A stretch of DNA of 64,000 nucleotides from Ignavibacteriales bacterium (lineage in GTDB: Bacteria > Bacteroidota > Ignavibacteria > Tepidaquicellales > Tepidaquicellaceae): NCBI GenBank assembly GCA_020635255.1, contig JACKAC010000002.1, positions 434,001-498,000 of the forward strand. The letters run 5' to 3'. Positions 34,170 through 41,411 of the stretch are shown here, piece by piece. Below the pieces are notes generated by a model, which was not told where the DNA came from, did not search any database, and saw nothing but the letters and a program-made list of their open reading frames with translations. The position numbers were made by a program, and so were the translations under genes. Positions within the stretch are counted from its first letter, which is position 1, and each line of letters starts with the position of its first letter.

Positions 34170-34985
34170 ATGGAAACTGTTACCTCTTCAACCATAATCT
34201 GTCCCCAGTGCGGGGGCGAAAATAAGATCCCAACCGATTCCCGATTCCTTGAATGCGAATTTTGCGGGTCTTCTATTTTCGTAGATAAAAGCAAAGTTGT
34301 AAATCACTACGTCGTCCTGTCAAACTTCGACCAAAACGAAGCTATCGGAAACGTAAAGCGTTGGATGGCTGGAAATTTTCACGTAAAAGACCTGGACAAG
34401 AATGCGCAGATAGCACAGGTCTATTTCTATTATTTCCCGCTGTGGTATTTCAAGACCAACCAGGGGGGAGTTGATAAGATCTATCTTCAGCCCGCGCACT
34501 CGACACCTATCTCGGAGATCAAGAACATACAAATACCCGCGGGCGACCTAAAAGTATACCATAAAAACGAGTTTGACGAGAAACAGTTCGTTTCTCCGGA
34601 TGTGCTTTTTGAATCCGCGCAGAGCTGGCTACAGCAGTCCGGCGTAGACGCGTCTGAAGTTGCGGAGGCTAACCTTGTTCATATCCCATTTTACCAGGTT
34701 TACTATAATTATGACGGTAAGCAGTACAGCGCGATGGTCGAGGCTTCGTCGGGAAAAGTTTATGCGAACCTATGGCCCGCCAAGAAAGAAACACCTTTCA
34801 GGATGCTATTTGCAGGAAGCATTTTGCTTTTCGCTCTTGCAAGCCTGGTTAGTTTCGTCATTGGTTTGGCTGTCTCGACTGATGAATCCGGTCTGGCAAT
34901 GGGCGAGGTGATAAAAATACCCGCTTACATACTTACGGCTATTCCGTTGATAATAATATCGTATTACATAGCAAAAAAAGTTTGA
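34170..34985 (+). CDS. Zinc-ribbon membrane protein, first of three
   Basis: A 271-residue protein. It opens with a zinc ribbon (IICPQCGGENKI to LECEFCGSSIF, C-x2-C and C-x2-C, residues 10-37). A domain of about 150 residues follows with the repeated hydrophobic motifs VYFYYFPLWYFKT and VHIPFYQVYYNYDGKQYSAMVEASSGKVYAN. Two membrane helices close it (LLFAGSILLFALASLVSFVIGLAV-like, then IPAYILTAIPLIIISYYIA). The PLW and PFY steps recur in the next two genes. The architecture resembles the YdjG zinc-ribbon proteins found beside YdjI-like SPFH proteins. The stop is 7 bases before the next gene. Confidence 0.75.
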   Translation: METVTSSTIICPQCGGENKIPTDSRFLECEFCGSSIFVDKSKVVNHYVVLSNFDQNEAIGNVKRWMAGNFHVKDLDKNAQIAQVYFYYFPLWYFKTNQGGVDKIYLQPAHSTPISEIKNIQIPAGDLKVYHKNEFDEKQFVSPDVLFESAQSWLQQSGVDASEVAEANLVHIPFYQVYYNYDGKQYSAMVEASSGKVYANLWPAKKETPFRMLFAGSILLFALASLVSFVIGLAVSTDESGLAMGEVIKIPAYILTAIPLIIISYYIAKKV

Positions 34986-34992
34986 CAATTAT

Positions 34993-36153
34993 ATGGACGA
35001 TATAAACGAAATAAAAGAACAGGAAAATACCCAGAAGCAGGCGATCCAGTTCAAAAAGGAAAAGATCATACGTGGTATTACTTGCCCTGCCTGCGGTGGT
35101 GAACTCGATATCCGTGATGGTATCCGCACCTTCAATTGCAAATACTGCGGAACACTCCTTACATCCAAAGGTGACAGCGAATCGGTAAAATTTTACGTCC
35201 CTAAAAAGATCAGCCGTGAGGATGCTATTAACCGCATGAAGGCGTGGCTCGGCAAAGGGCTCGACAAAGCAAAAGGTCTCGCTGCTAAATCCACCGTTGA
35301 GGACGCGTTCCTGGTCTATATTCCTTACTGGAGGGTCAGAGCAGACGTCGTCGGATGGGTGTTCGGACAGGAAAAACGTACCCGCACCGTAAACGGTAGA
35401 ACACAGACCTATTACGTCGATGTGGAAAAGAAGATACAAAAACCGTTCGATAATACTTTCGCCGCGTGTGATATATCGGAGCTCGGCGTAAATAAGGTCA
35501 ATCTTGCGGGAGATGAAATTAAGCCAATAGATTACGAAACCCTCGAACTCGAGGGTATGATATTCAATATTATCTCGTCACGAAATGAAGTCTCGACCGG
35601 CGCATTCCAGCAGTTTCAGTCCAGCGCGAGAGGAGAAGCCAATCTATACAATGTAACATTTGAGCACTATGACCTGGTCCGCGAAGACATCAGTGTTGTT
35701 TATTACCCTCTATGGGTTACCCGTTACAGCTTTATGGGCAGGACATACCAGGTGGTGATAGACGGTGAGGACGGTACTATTGCATACGGAAAAGCTCCCG
35801 GAAATAATCTATATCGTGCCGTTGTTGGGATATTCGGTATGGGAGTGGGAACATATATGGCGACTCTCTTCGGGATATTTGGTGTTACCGGCATAGACGA
35901 GTCGGGATTTTTCGGATACATCGTGGCGCTTATCATTGGTATTGCAGTAATGATGTGGGGCTATAGAAAATTCCGCTACGGCGGTGAAATAGAAGAGGGA
36001 ACGGGTATTGTTAAGACTCCAAAGAATAAACAGAAAATTACTTCCGTTCTGGATGATAAGGGAATTGACACAATGGCAATTGTAAAAGGAGCGGGCACAG
36101 CCGCAATAGCCGGTTCAGTGCTAAACGCTTTCCTGAATGCATCAAGACGATAA
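34993..36153 (+). CDS. Zinc-ribbon membrane protein, second of three
   Basis: A 386-residue protein. A charged N-terminus (EIKEQENTQKQAIQFKKEKIIRG) precedes the ribbon ITCPACGGELDI to FNCKYCGTLL. The next part, ISREDAINRMKAWLGKGLDKAKGLAAKSTVEDAFLVYIPYWRVRADV, matches the general YdjG form (a K-x-x-W-L-G-K helix leading to V-Y-x-P-[WFY]-W). A second PLW repeat reads VYYPLWVTRYSFMGRTYQVVIDGEDGTIAYG. Two membrane helices lie at about residues 275-320, and the C-terminus is Ala/Gly-rich (KGAGTAAIAGSVLNAF). Role unknown; probably membrane-associated with the SPFH protein. Confidence 0.75.
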   Translation: MDDINEIKEQENTQKQAIQFKKEKIIRGITCPACGGELDIRDGIRTFNCKYCGTLLTSKGDSESVKFYVPKKISREDAINRMKAWLGKGLDKAKGLAAKSTVEDAFLVYIPYWRVRADVVGWVFGQEKRTRTVNGRTQTYYVDVEKKIQKPFDNTFAACDISELGVNKVNLAGDEIKPIDYETLELEGMIFNIISSRNEVSTGAFQQFQSSARGEANLYNVTFEHYDLVREDISVVYYPLWVTRYSFMGRTYQVVIDGEDGTIAYGKAPGNNLYRAVVGIFGMGVGTYMATLFGIFGVTGIDESGFFGYIVALIIGIAVMMWGYRKFRYGGEIEEGTGIVKTPKNKQKITSVLDDKGIDTMAIVKGAGTAAIAGSVLNAFLNASRR

Positions 36154-36156
36154 TTT

Positions 36157-36182
36157 GTCATGCTGAACTTGTTTCAGCATCT
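36157..36182. repeat. REP-like hairpin, GTCAT...ATCT form
   Basis: GTCATGCTGAA-CTTG-TTTCAGCATCT: an 8-bp stem ATGCTGAA/TTCAGCAT bounded by GTC and CT. It lies between the second and third zinc-ribbon genes. Two other hairpins in the window share the GTCAT and ATCT ends. Confidence 0.65.
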
Positions 36183-36203
36183 AAAAACAAAAAATTAAAT
36201 CTC

Positions 36204-36809
36204 TTGGAATATCAATTAAAAGCTCTAACCTGTGCAAAATGCGGAAGCGGTCTCGTGGTCGAGGTCAATGACAACATTACTTACTGCACCAGCTGTGGAA
36301 GTGGTTTCGAGATCAATGACGGTGACCTCCAGCCTATCGAAATAAATTTTGCGGCTACGGCGATCCGTGATAACGGTGAGATAGTTTACAAACCGTTCTG
36401 GTATATAAAAGCTCATATTGATATCCTCGAGCGCAAGGCATCGGGTAACTTCTTCAAGAACCTTTTCGGAGGAAGCGGTGAAAATGCATCCGGTGACATT
36501 ATATTTTACATTCCGGCTTTCTACTGTCAGCTGGATGCTATGAAAAACATCGCGACACAGTTTACAATAAAGAATCCTGTTGCCTCACCACAAAAATACA
36601 ACTCTAAACTGGTCGGATTTGCTTACGGTAAAGAAGACGCAAAGAAACTTGCCGAATTCATACTCATATCGCTCGAAGCCGAAAAGAGCGACACTATGAA
36701 GACCTTCAAATACAATATCACATTCAACGAAATGGAGATCCTCGGCGTGCCGTTTTATAAAACAGCCGACGGGCATTATAAAGATGCTGTCCTGGGAATA
36801 GCTGTATAA
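36204..36809 (+). CDS. Zinc-ribbon protein, third of three (no membrane helix)
   Basis: A 201-residue protein beginning with a zinc ribbon (LTCAKCGSGLVVEVNDNITYCTSCGSGFEI). The rest carries a shortened form of the PxW domain (IRDNGEIVYKPFWYIKAHIDILERKASG and later EILGVPFYKTADGHYKDAVLGIAV). It lacks the membrane helices of the first two proteins. Start is TTG after an in-frame stop, with no better candidate. It is separated from the second zinc-ribbon gene by 50 bases containing a REP-like hairpin. Confidence 0.7.
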   Translation: MEYQLKALTCAKCGSGLVVEVNDNITYCTSCGSGFEINDGDLQPIEINFAATAIRDNGEIVYKPFWYIKAHIDILERKASGNFFKNLFGGSGENASGDIIFYIPAFYCQLDAMKNIATQFTIKNPVASPQKYNSKLVGFAYGKEDAKKLAEFILISLEAEKSDTMKTFKYNITFNEMEILGVPFYKTADGHYKDAVLGIAV

Positions 36810-36915
36810 GTCCCTAACCACTTTTGCCCCACCTTTTTTAATTGCAATAGCTTTTGAAATATTAAGATTATGTAAATTTCATTATCTTTGTTTGATTTAT
36901 ATATAAAAAAGGATA

Positions 36916-37189
36916 TTGGATAAGAAGTTTAAAAATACGCTTTTAATTACATTTATTTCCTCAATCGTCTTAATTATTGCCTTCAGCATATTTTCCATCT
37001 CGAGCATTAAGGATTTGATCCACGATCAGGAGCAAAAATCCCACACGAATGAAGTTTTGTTTAATCTCGAACAGGTGATATCACAAATAAAGGATGCCGA
37101 AACGGGACAGCGTGGATTATTACGGAGCGTACGAAAGAACCAGAAATAATATTGATGGCACTACATTCAAATTCATTTTTCCTTCCTGA
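36916..37189 (+). pseudogene. Remnant of a CHASE3-domain sensor protein
   Basis: The frame from the TTG at 36916 reads a membrane helix (TLLITFISSIVLIIAFSIFSI) and a CHASE3 start with the diagnostic DAETGQRG near residue 65. Then it changes to RSVRKNQK and stops at 37149. In the +1 frame the sense continues as DYYGAYERTRNNID before a stop at 37187-37189, which matches the region a few residues beyond DAETGQRGYL in intact CHASE3 domains. So a deletion plus frameshift is likely, and the kinase or cyclase part is gone. Probably a decayed sensor gene. Confidence 0.6.
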
Positions 37190-37515
37190 TAAATTATATT
37201 GTAGTTTGTGTGGTAGGTTGACCTTTTAGTTTTATTTGGGATTTTTTTGTGTCGCTCCGGTGTTAATATCGATTAGGTGTCAGGTGAAATAATGTTAGGT
37301 TAAATATTGAAAAACCAACCCTAATTTTAAAAACCTTTCAAATTTAGTCGCTTTTCAGTTTTTTATGAGAAACTTTTTACTATATTTGAAATAGTCAGCT
37401 ATTTACTGTAGCCGACATCACACCAGTGTAGGAGGATGCCTTAGATCCTGATTCCAGGGGATGGGAACAACAACAGGATTAAAATTCAATTTATTTTAAA
37501 AAATAAGAATAGGAA
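37190..37515. other. Non-coding stretch after the CHASE3 remnant
   Basis: About 326 bases of AT-rich DNA with no gene that I can see. TATATTTG at 37381-37388 fits a Bacteroidota -7 element, but no TTG is at the right distance. The stretch before the lipoprotein gene contains short G-rich words but no clear hairpin. Confidence 0.5.
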
Positions 37516-39405
37516 ATGAAAACAAACAAATTCCGTGATACGGTTATTGGGTGTTTGCTTGTGATTTCCTTGGGGTTCACTACGTTTTTTGTGAGCTGTT
37601 CCGAGGAAGACAGCATTCTGACCGCACCCGGACCAACTGCTACGGGTAATCCGCTCGCTCCGGCCGGCTTTTTTACCGAGTTAGTAACCGGGTTATTTAC
37701 TGCGGTGGGAGAAGGCGCCGCCTCGGCGGTCGGCGGAGAGATAGCCGGATGGGTGCTGGGCGCTATGGGGCTGACCTCATCCTCTTCCGAGTACACACAG
37801 CAGCTTGTGCAGATCGAGGCAAAGCTGGATTCGATAGTAACTCTTATCAACGGCGTAAACGATAACCTCACGCTGATAGAACAGGTGCTCGCGCAGATAA
37901 ATTGCTCACAACAGCAGTCCTCACTTCAGACGGAGATAGGCTCGCTCACCAGTCTTTATAACCAATATAACTCGATGCTGGCAACCGCGGAGAGCGGTGA
38001 TACAATACCTCAATCGATAATGAAGGATTGGGCGGACCAGGTGCTCGCAAAGAACCTCTATGCAGGCAATACAAGTGTCGAAGCGCTGATCAGCACTATA
38101 CAAGTAAACGTTAATAGCTCGACGGGAGCGTTATATTCATGTATAAAGACCGTCTCTCTACCGTCCAGTAATGCTCCTATGCTGGATACTCTGTATTACG
38201 CAAATGTGTATGCGCTGGCAAACTATTACTATTATTACCAGTCGATAGGTCTATTGATGCTCAGCGAAGCGTATCATTATTACGCGTGGATGGAGGCGGG
38301 CTCACCGGGCGCAAATGATACCCTCACCGCAGACAAAGTACAGCAGGTGTGTAACTACAACGGTACGACGCTCGATTATTGTAATAATGTGGCTACCGCT
38401 ACAAACTCGCTTTACAATTCTCTTGTAACGCAGATAACATATGCGGGTGCTCCATATTCCAATGCCTACTATACGATGCAGTATGACGCAACAAGCCCGG
38501 TGGTATGGGTGACATCACTGGAAGATTTTACAACAGAGTCAGGCGCTCAGTGCCCGGGTGCTTTTCCTTTAGGTAACGATTATCCATGCGGTCCCACTGC
38601 CGGGTTTGTTAATACGGCGCTTACGATCGATACCTACAGGGGATCAGAAGGCGCCTTTGCTTTTGCAAAAACTCAGGAGCTTGTAAACCTTTTTGATATA
38701 GATAAGGTAGGAACGGTCGGCGGAGACCTGGGTCAATATCTCCAGGATGTAGCCGGTTTTCAAAATGTGCTCAGTCCAAACAAGACTGTCATTGCGTCGG
38801 ATTCGGTAGCTATAGACTTACCTCATGCCGGTCATACCCTTTACTTTGTCCCGTTTTTTAATACGAACGGAACTCTTACGGAGAACGTTTCCGGGGAGAA
38901 AACTGCTGTATTCTACAGGGAAGGGGATTTTCAGAGCCTCCTGAACCCCGTGGATGTGGAGCACACACAATGCGGAAACCCAAATCAGGGCACACTGGGT
39001 ACTTATACATTATATAACTATACGTATAATAATAATACCCTGGGACAGCAATATTACAATTTAGACTATAACTGGATGACCGGTTTCGCGATAAGCGCCG
39101 AATGTAATAGTATGAACGACGGTTACTTATTCTTTACCGATGATTCATTCATTTTAGGTACTCCGCCTGTATACCCGGGATTTTACACGTTAGCGCAGAG
39201 GCTCCAGGACGTGCCGGAGCGCTTTCTGTGGCCGGTATTCCATCCACAGAATGCAACCTGTACTAACGGGCGGACTGTAAAGAACCCCGGCGGAATGTAT
39301 ACAATGTGTAATGATGACTTTACGGCATTCATTAATACGGTAGTTCCGCCGCCGGTGACATGCAATAATGCAACGATCGATCCGCCGTGTACGACACTGC
39401 AATAA
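37516..39405 (+). CDS. Large lipoprotein with helical, toxin-like N-terminal region
   Basis: A 629-residue lipoprotein (lipobox FVSC, Cys near residue 28) that I cannot place in a family. After the anchor comes a Gly/Ala-rich hydrophobic stretch (FFTELVTGLFTAVGEGAASAVGG and EIAGWVLGAMG, near 52-85), then a long amphipathic helix (LVQIEAKLDSIVTLINGVNDNLTLIEQVLAQI). This order resembles helical pore-forming toxins such as the Cry/ClyA-like groups, but beyond that the similarity is not clear. The rest is Asn/Tyr/Thr-rich and probably beta-structured, with several Cys pairs in the last 250 residues. The next gene, for a barrel protein, is 31 bases downstream. Confidence 0.6.
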   Translation: MKTNKFRDTVIGCLLVISLGFTTFFVSCSEEDSILTAPGPTATGNPLAPAGFFTELVTGLFTAVGEGAASAVGGEIAGWVLGAMGLTSSSSEYTQQLVQIEAKLDSIVTLINGVNDNLTLIEQVLAQINCSQQQSSLQTEIGSLTSLYNQYNSMLATAESGDTIPQSIMKDWADQVLAKNLYAGNTSVEALISTIQVNVNSSTGALYSCIKTVSLPSSNAPMLDTLYYANVYALANYYYYYQSIGLLMLSEAYHYYAWMEAGSPGANDTLTADKVQQVCNYNGTTLDYCNNVATATNSLYNSLVTQITYAGAPYSNAYYTMQYDATSPVVWVTSLEDFTTESGAQCPGAFPLGNDYPCGPTAGFVNTALTIDTYRGSEGAFAFAKTQELVNLFDIDKVGTVGGDLGQYLQDVAGFQNVLSPNKTVIASDSVAIDLPHAGHTLYFVPFFNTNGTLTENVSGEKTAVFYREGDFQSLLNPVDVEHTQCGNPNQGTLGTYTLYNYTYNNNTLGQQYYNLDYNWMTGFAISAECNSMNDGYLFFTDDSFILGTPPVYPGFYTLAQRLQDVPERFLWPVFHPQNATCTNGRTVKNPGGMYTMCNDDFTAFINTVVPPPVTCNNATIDPPCTTLQ

Positions 39406-39436
39406 TCTAAAAAAAAACTAAACCGGAGAAATAACA

Positions 39437-40303
39437 TTGAAAAATAAACACAGACTCGTAATAATATTGCTGATGCCTGTTTTGATGATTCTCTATTGCA
39501 GTGATGCTCGCGCGCAGTCCGAATGGCTCGATTACGGAACCGGCAACTCGGTCTCGATCGAGATATATAAACCAATAACACCACGTGACAGCAATAAGTA
39601 TGAGCCCGGCGGAATAGAGCCGGGTTTTACAGTGCCCTCGGTGGCGGTCTATCTCACGGGACGCTACAACCTTTATAAAGACTTCACGCTCGTCGGTGAG
39701 TTTCCTTTTGCTTACGGCGCGTATGACACGACCAACTTCGTCGTGGACGAAAGCGGTGCAAAGATCGGTAATCCATATCTTGGCGCGGAGTACCGCCTGC
39801 CAAAGTCTCCGCTCATGTTCGAGCTGGGGCTCAGGCTTCCATTGTCGCCGGATAACCCGGTGATCCCTTCGCTGGTGGGCTTTGCCGCCGATATCGACCG
39901 GTCGGAAGCCTTTCTCCGCGATGTAGTGCCGGTATATACAGCCGTGAACTATGAATCGCTGAGCGAGTCGAATATCTATCTGAAAGGGCGCGGGGGTGTG
40001 AACATTTGGTTTAATACAAAAAAGATACCGGGGTTCGATACTCAACCGGAGGTCACATTTGATTATACGCTCCAGGTGGGTTATTTCCAGAAATATGTGC
40101 ACGTCATCGCCGGGGTGGTCGGAAAGTACGACGTAGATTCCGGTCCGCTCTCATCGAATAAGAATAATCTCGTGCAGTACGGCATACTGATAACCGGGAT
40201 ATACAAGAACATACGCCCGGCACTGAGTTTTAAAGTGCCAGGAGGGAACGCCGGTCTTGTATTTAATTACATAATAGGTTTGAACTGCACATACGAGTTC
40301 TAG
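39437..40303 (+). CDS. Outer-membrane beta-barrel protein
   Basis: A 288-residue protein with signal peptide (LVIILLMPVLMILYCSDARAQ) and a beta-barrel pattern of alternating strands with aromatic girdles, ending in phenylalanine (LNCTYEF). Strands such as YLGAEYRLPKSPLMFELGLRLPLS and YGILITGIYKNIRPALSFKVP fit transporter-type barrels of about 10-12 strands. Start is TTG after GGAG. It is in one operon with the lipoprotein and ends in a strong terminator. Whether it exports or anchors its partner is not visible from sequence. Confidence 0.75.
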   Translation: MKNKHRLVIILLMPVLMILYCSDARAQSEWLDYGTGNSVSIEIYKPITPRDSNKYEPGGIEPGFTVPSVAVYLTGRYNLYKDFTLVGEFPFAYGAYDTTNFVVDESGAKIGNPYLGAEYRLPKSPLMFELGLRLPLSPDNPVIPSLVGFAADIDRSEAFLRDVVPVYTAVNYESLSESNIYLKGRGGVNIWFNTKKIPGFDTQPEVTFDYTLQVGYFQKYVHVIAGVVGKYDVDSGPLSSNKNNLVQYGILITGIYKNIRPALSFKVPGGNAGLVFNYIIGLNCTYEF

Positions 40304-40335
40304 ATAGTTGTAACACTTTATTTACTCCTTTCATC

Positions 40336-40365
40336 AAAAGCCCTGTCATCTCCGGCAGGGTTTTT
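40336..40365 (+). terminator. Terminator after the lipoprotein/barrel operon
   Basis: AAAAGCCCTG (40336-40345), 10-base loop, CAGGGTTTTT (40356-40365). Stem of ten pairs including one G-T; the T run is part of the stem's 3' arm. Confidence 0.75.
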
Positions 40366-40483
40366 GTTTATCCCATTATGATGAATTTTAGTGTGTGATA
40401 TGTTTTGTGGTGGTAGTGGGTTTGTGTTTGTTCGTTTTTAGTTTAGTGTTAAGGGATTAGTTTATAGCATTGTATTAAGTTTT

Positions 40484-40510
40484 GAGATTCTTCGCTTCGC
40501 TCAGAATGAC
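40484..40510 (-). repeat. REP-like element, GTCAT...ATCTC form
   Basis: On the minus strand GTCATTCTGAGCGAAG then CGAAGAATCTC: begins GTCAT, ends ATCTC, with a partial hairpin (GTCATTCT/AGAAT core). Its ends match the other two REP-like hairpins. Confidence 0.55.
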
Positions 40511-41060
40511 AATTTTTTAATAAACAGGCTAGCCTGATTTTAGCAATGCACTATAGATTTTCCAGAGTGCCGTGCAAGCATGTCATGAAGCTCGACCACT
40601 ATTGAGTGGTCTTTCATGCAATCTGCCATTACACGCCGTCATACGGGAATTCAGGCGCAACGGTCATACGTTATCTGTGTACATACGACGTGGAGGTGCA
40701 GGTGTGATCCCATTGCTACTGCCAAGTGACATAACGGTTAAGTTTCCTTGCCTTCCCTGACCATGCGGACGAAAAAAGACAGGTCTGCTCCCGTTTATAC
40801 CCGTTTCCCCTCGATATCAGTAGTAACTTCCAGAGTCAATCTTTGATTTTCCGGCTTCCCGGTCTTAGGAGTCGTGATCCATAATCTTTTTTAACCATGG
40901 GTTTAGGGGTATCTCTCCACAAATTAGCAATGGCTGGCTATGGCGTCACAGCAGGGGATAGCGTATTACCGCGGGCGTGTGAATCTTCCGCTTCTGCGCG
41001 GTCTCCGGGTTCTATTTACGCCGAAGGCGTGCCTACAAAGGAACAAGCCAACGGCAAAGA

Positions 41061-41082
41061 ACTAGTTATTATAATAACTAGT
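41061..41082. repeat. 22-base perfect palindrome
   Basis: ACTAGTTATTA followed directly by its reverse complement TAATAACTAGT, with no loop. It could be a dimer-binding operator, a cruciform or an end of an element. Confidence 0.7.
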
Positions 41083-41116
41083 GTAAAATAAGATGTAGTC
41101 AAGTTAGTTTAAATGA

Positions 41117-41151
41117 AGAAAGGGTTAGATACGTATATATACTTTTTTTGT
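41117..41151. repeat. 35-bp direct repeat, copy 1
   Basis: Starts AGAAAGGGTTAGATACGTAT and ends in seven T then GT; identical to 41264-41298 (147 bases further on). A REP-like element lies between the two. Confidence 0.85.
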
Positions 41152-41210
41152 GTTGGTCGCATGAGGTACCGAGACCGAATAGAGTGTATCAGGACGTTCA
41201 GATGCGACGG

Positions 41211-41239
41211 GTCTAGATCCCCGCCTTCGCGGGGATGAC
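41211..41239 (-). repeat. REP-like element, GTCATCCCCGC...GATCTAGAC form
   Basis: On the minus strand GTCATCCCCGC, GAAG, GCGGGGATCTAGAC: a perfect stem CCCCGC/GCGGGG with 4-base loop, between GTCAT and ATCT. It lies between the two 35-bp direct repeats. Confidence 0.7.
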
Positions 41240-41263
41240 AAGTGTGTGTGGGGAATGCAAGGG

Positions 41264-41298
41264 AGAAAGGGTTAGATACGTATATATACTTTTTTTGT
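41264..41298. repeat. 35-bp direct repeat, copy 2
   Basis: Exact second copy of 41117-41151, which ends about 110 bases before the next gene. Confidence 0.85.
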
Positions 41299-41411
41299 TC
41301 TCTTATTCTTTGCGACGCCTTACGGCATAAATACCTCTTGTAGTGACAACAATGTGAGATTATTGATACTTGTCGGTAGATTAAAGGGTAAAATTAAAAT
41401 ACTAGTTAACT

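Larger units (their letters stand above)
40366..41411. other. Unexplained, partly structured non-coding stretch
   Basis: About 1 kb without a convincing gene. The central part (about 40530-41060) is clearly more GC-rich than the DNA on either side, with repeated stop codons in all frames and strong secondary structure. A hairpin, GACCACT-ATTG-AGTGGTC, nested within GCATG/CATGC, lies near 40580-40625. GTCATACG is repeated at about 40637 and 40665. It also holds two REP-like elements, a 22-base palindrome and two 35-bp direct repeats, listed separately. It may be a decayed mobile element or a structured RNA; I do not recognise a known family. Confidence 0.5.

Noticed and set aside
39407..40102. 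Minus-strand frame of 231 residues
   Set aside because: It is antisense to the barrel protein gene, which has a signal peptide and barrel pattern; this frame has neither.
40963..40974. GTATTACCGCGG, identical to a conserved 16S rRNA segment
   Set aside because: Only 12 bases match; the flanking bases do not follow 16S rRNA on either strand.
40572..41091. Two short plus-strand frames in the structured stretch
   Set aside because: Neither has a family match, a ribosome site or codon pattern; stops occur in all frames around them.
41117..41298. Direct repeats as a CRISPR array
   Set aside because: Only two copies, with spacing of more than 100 bases, and no cas genes.
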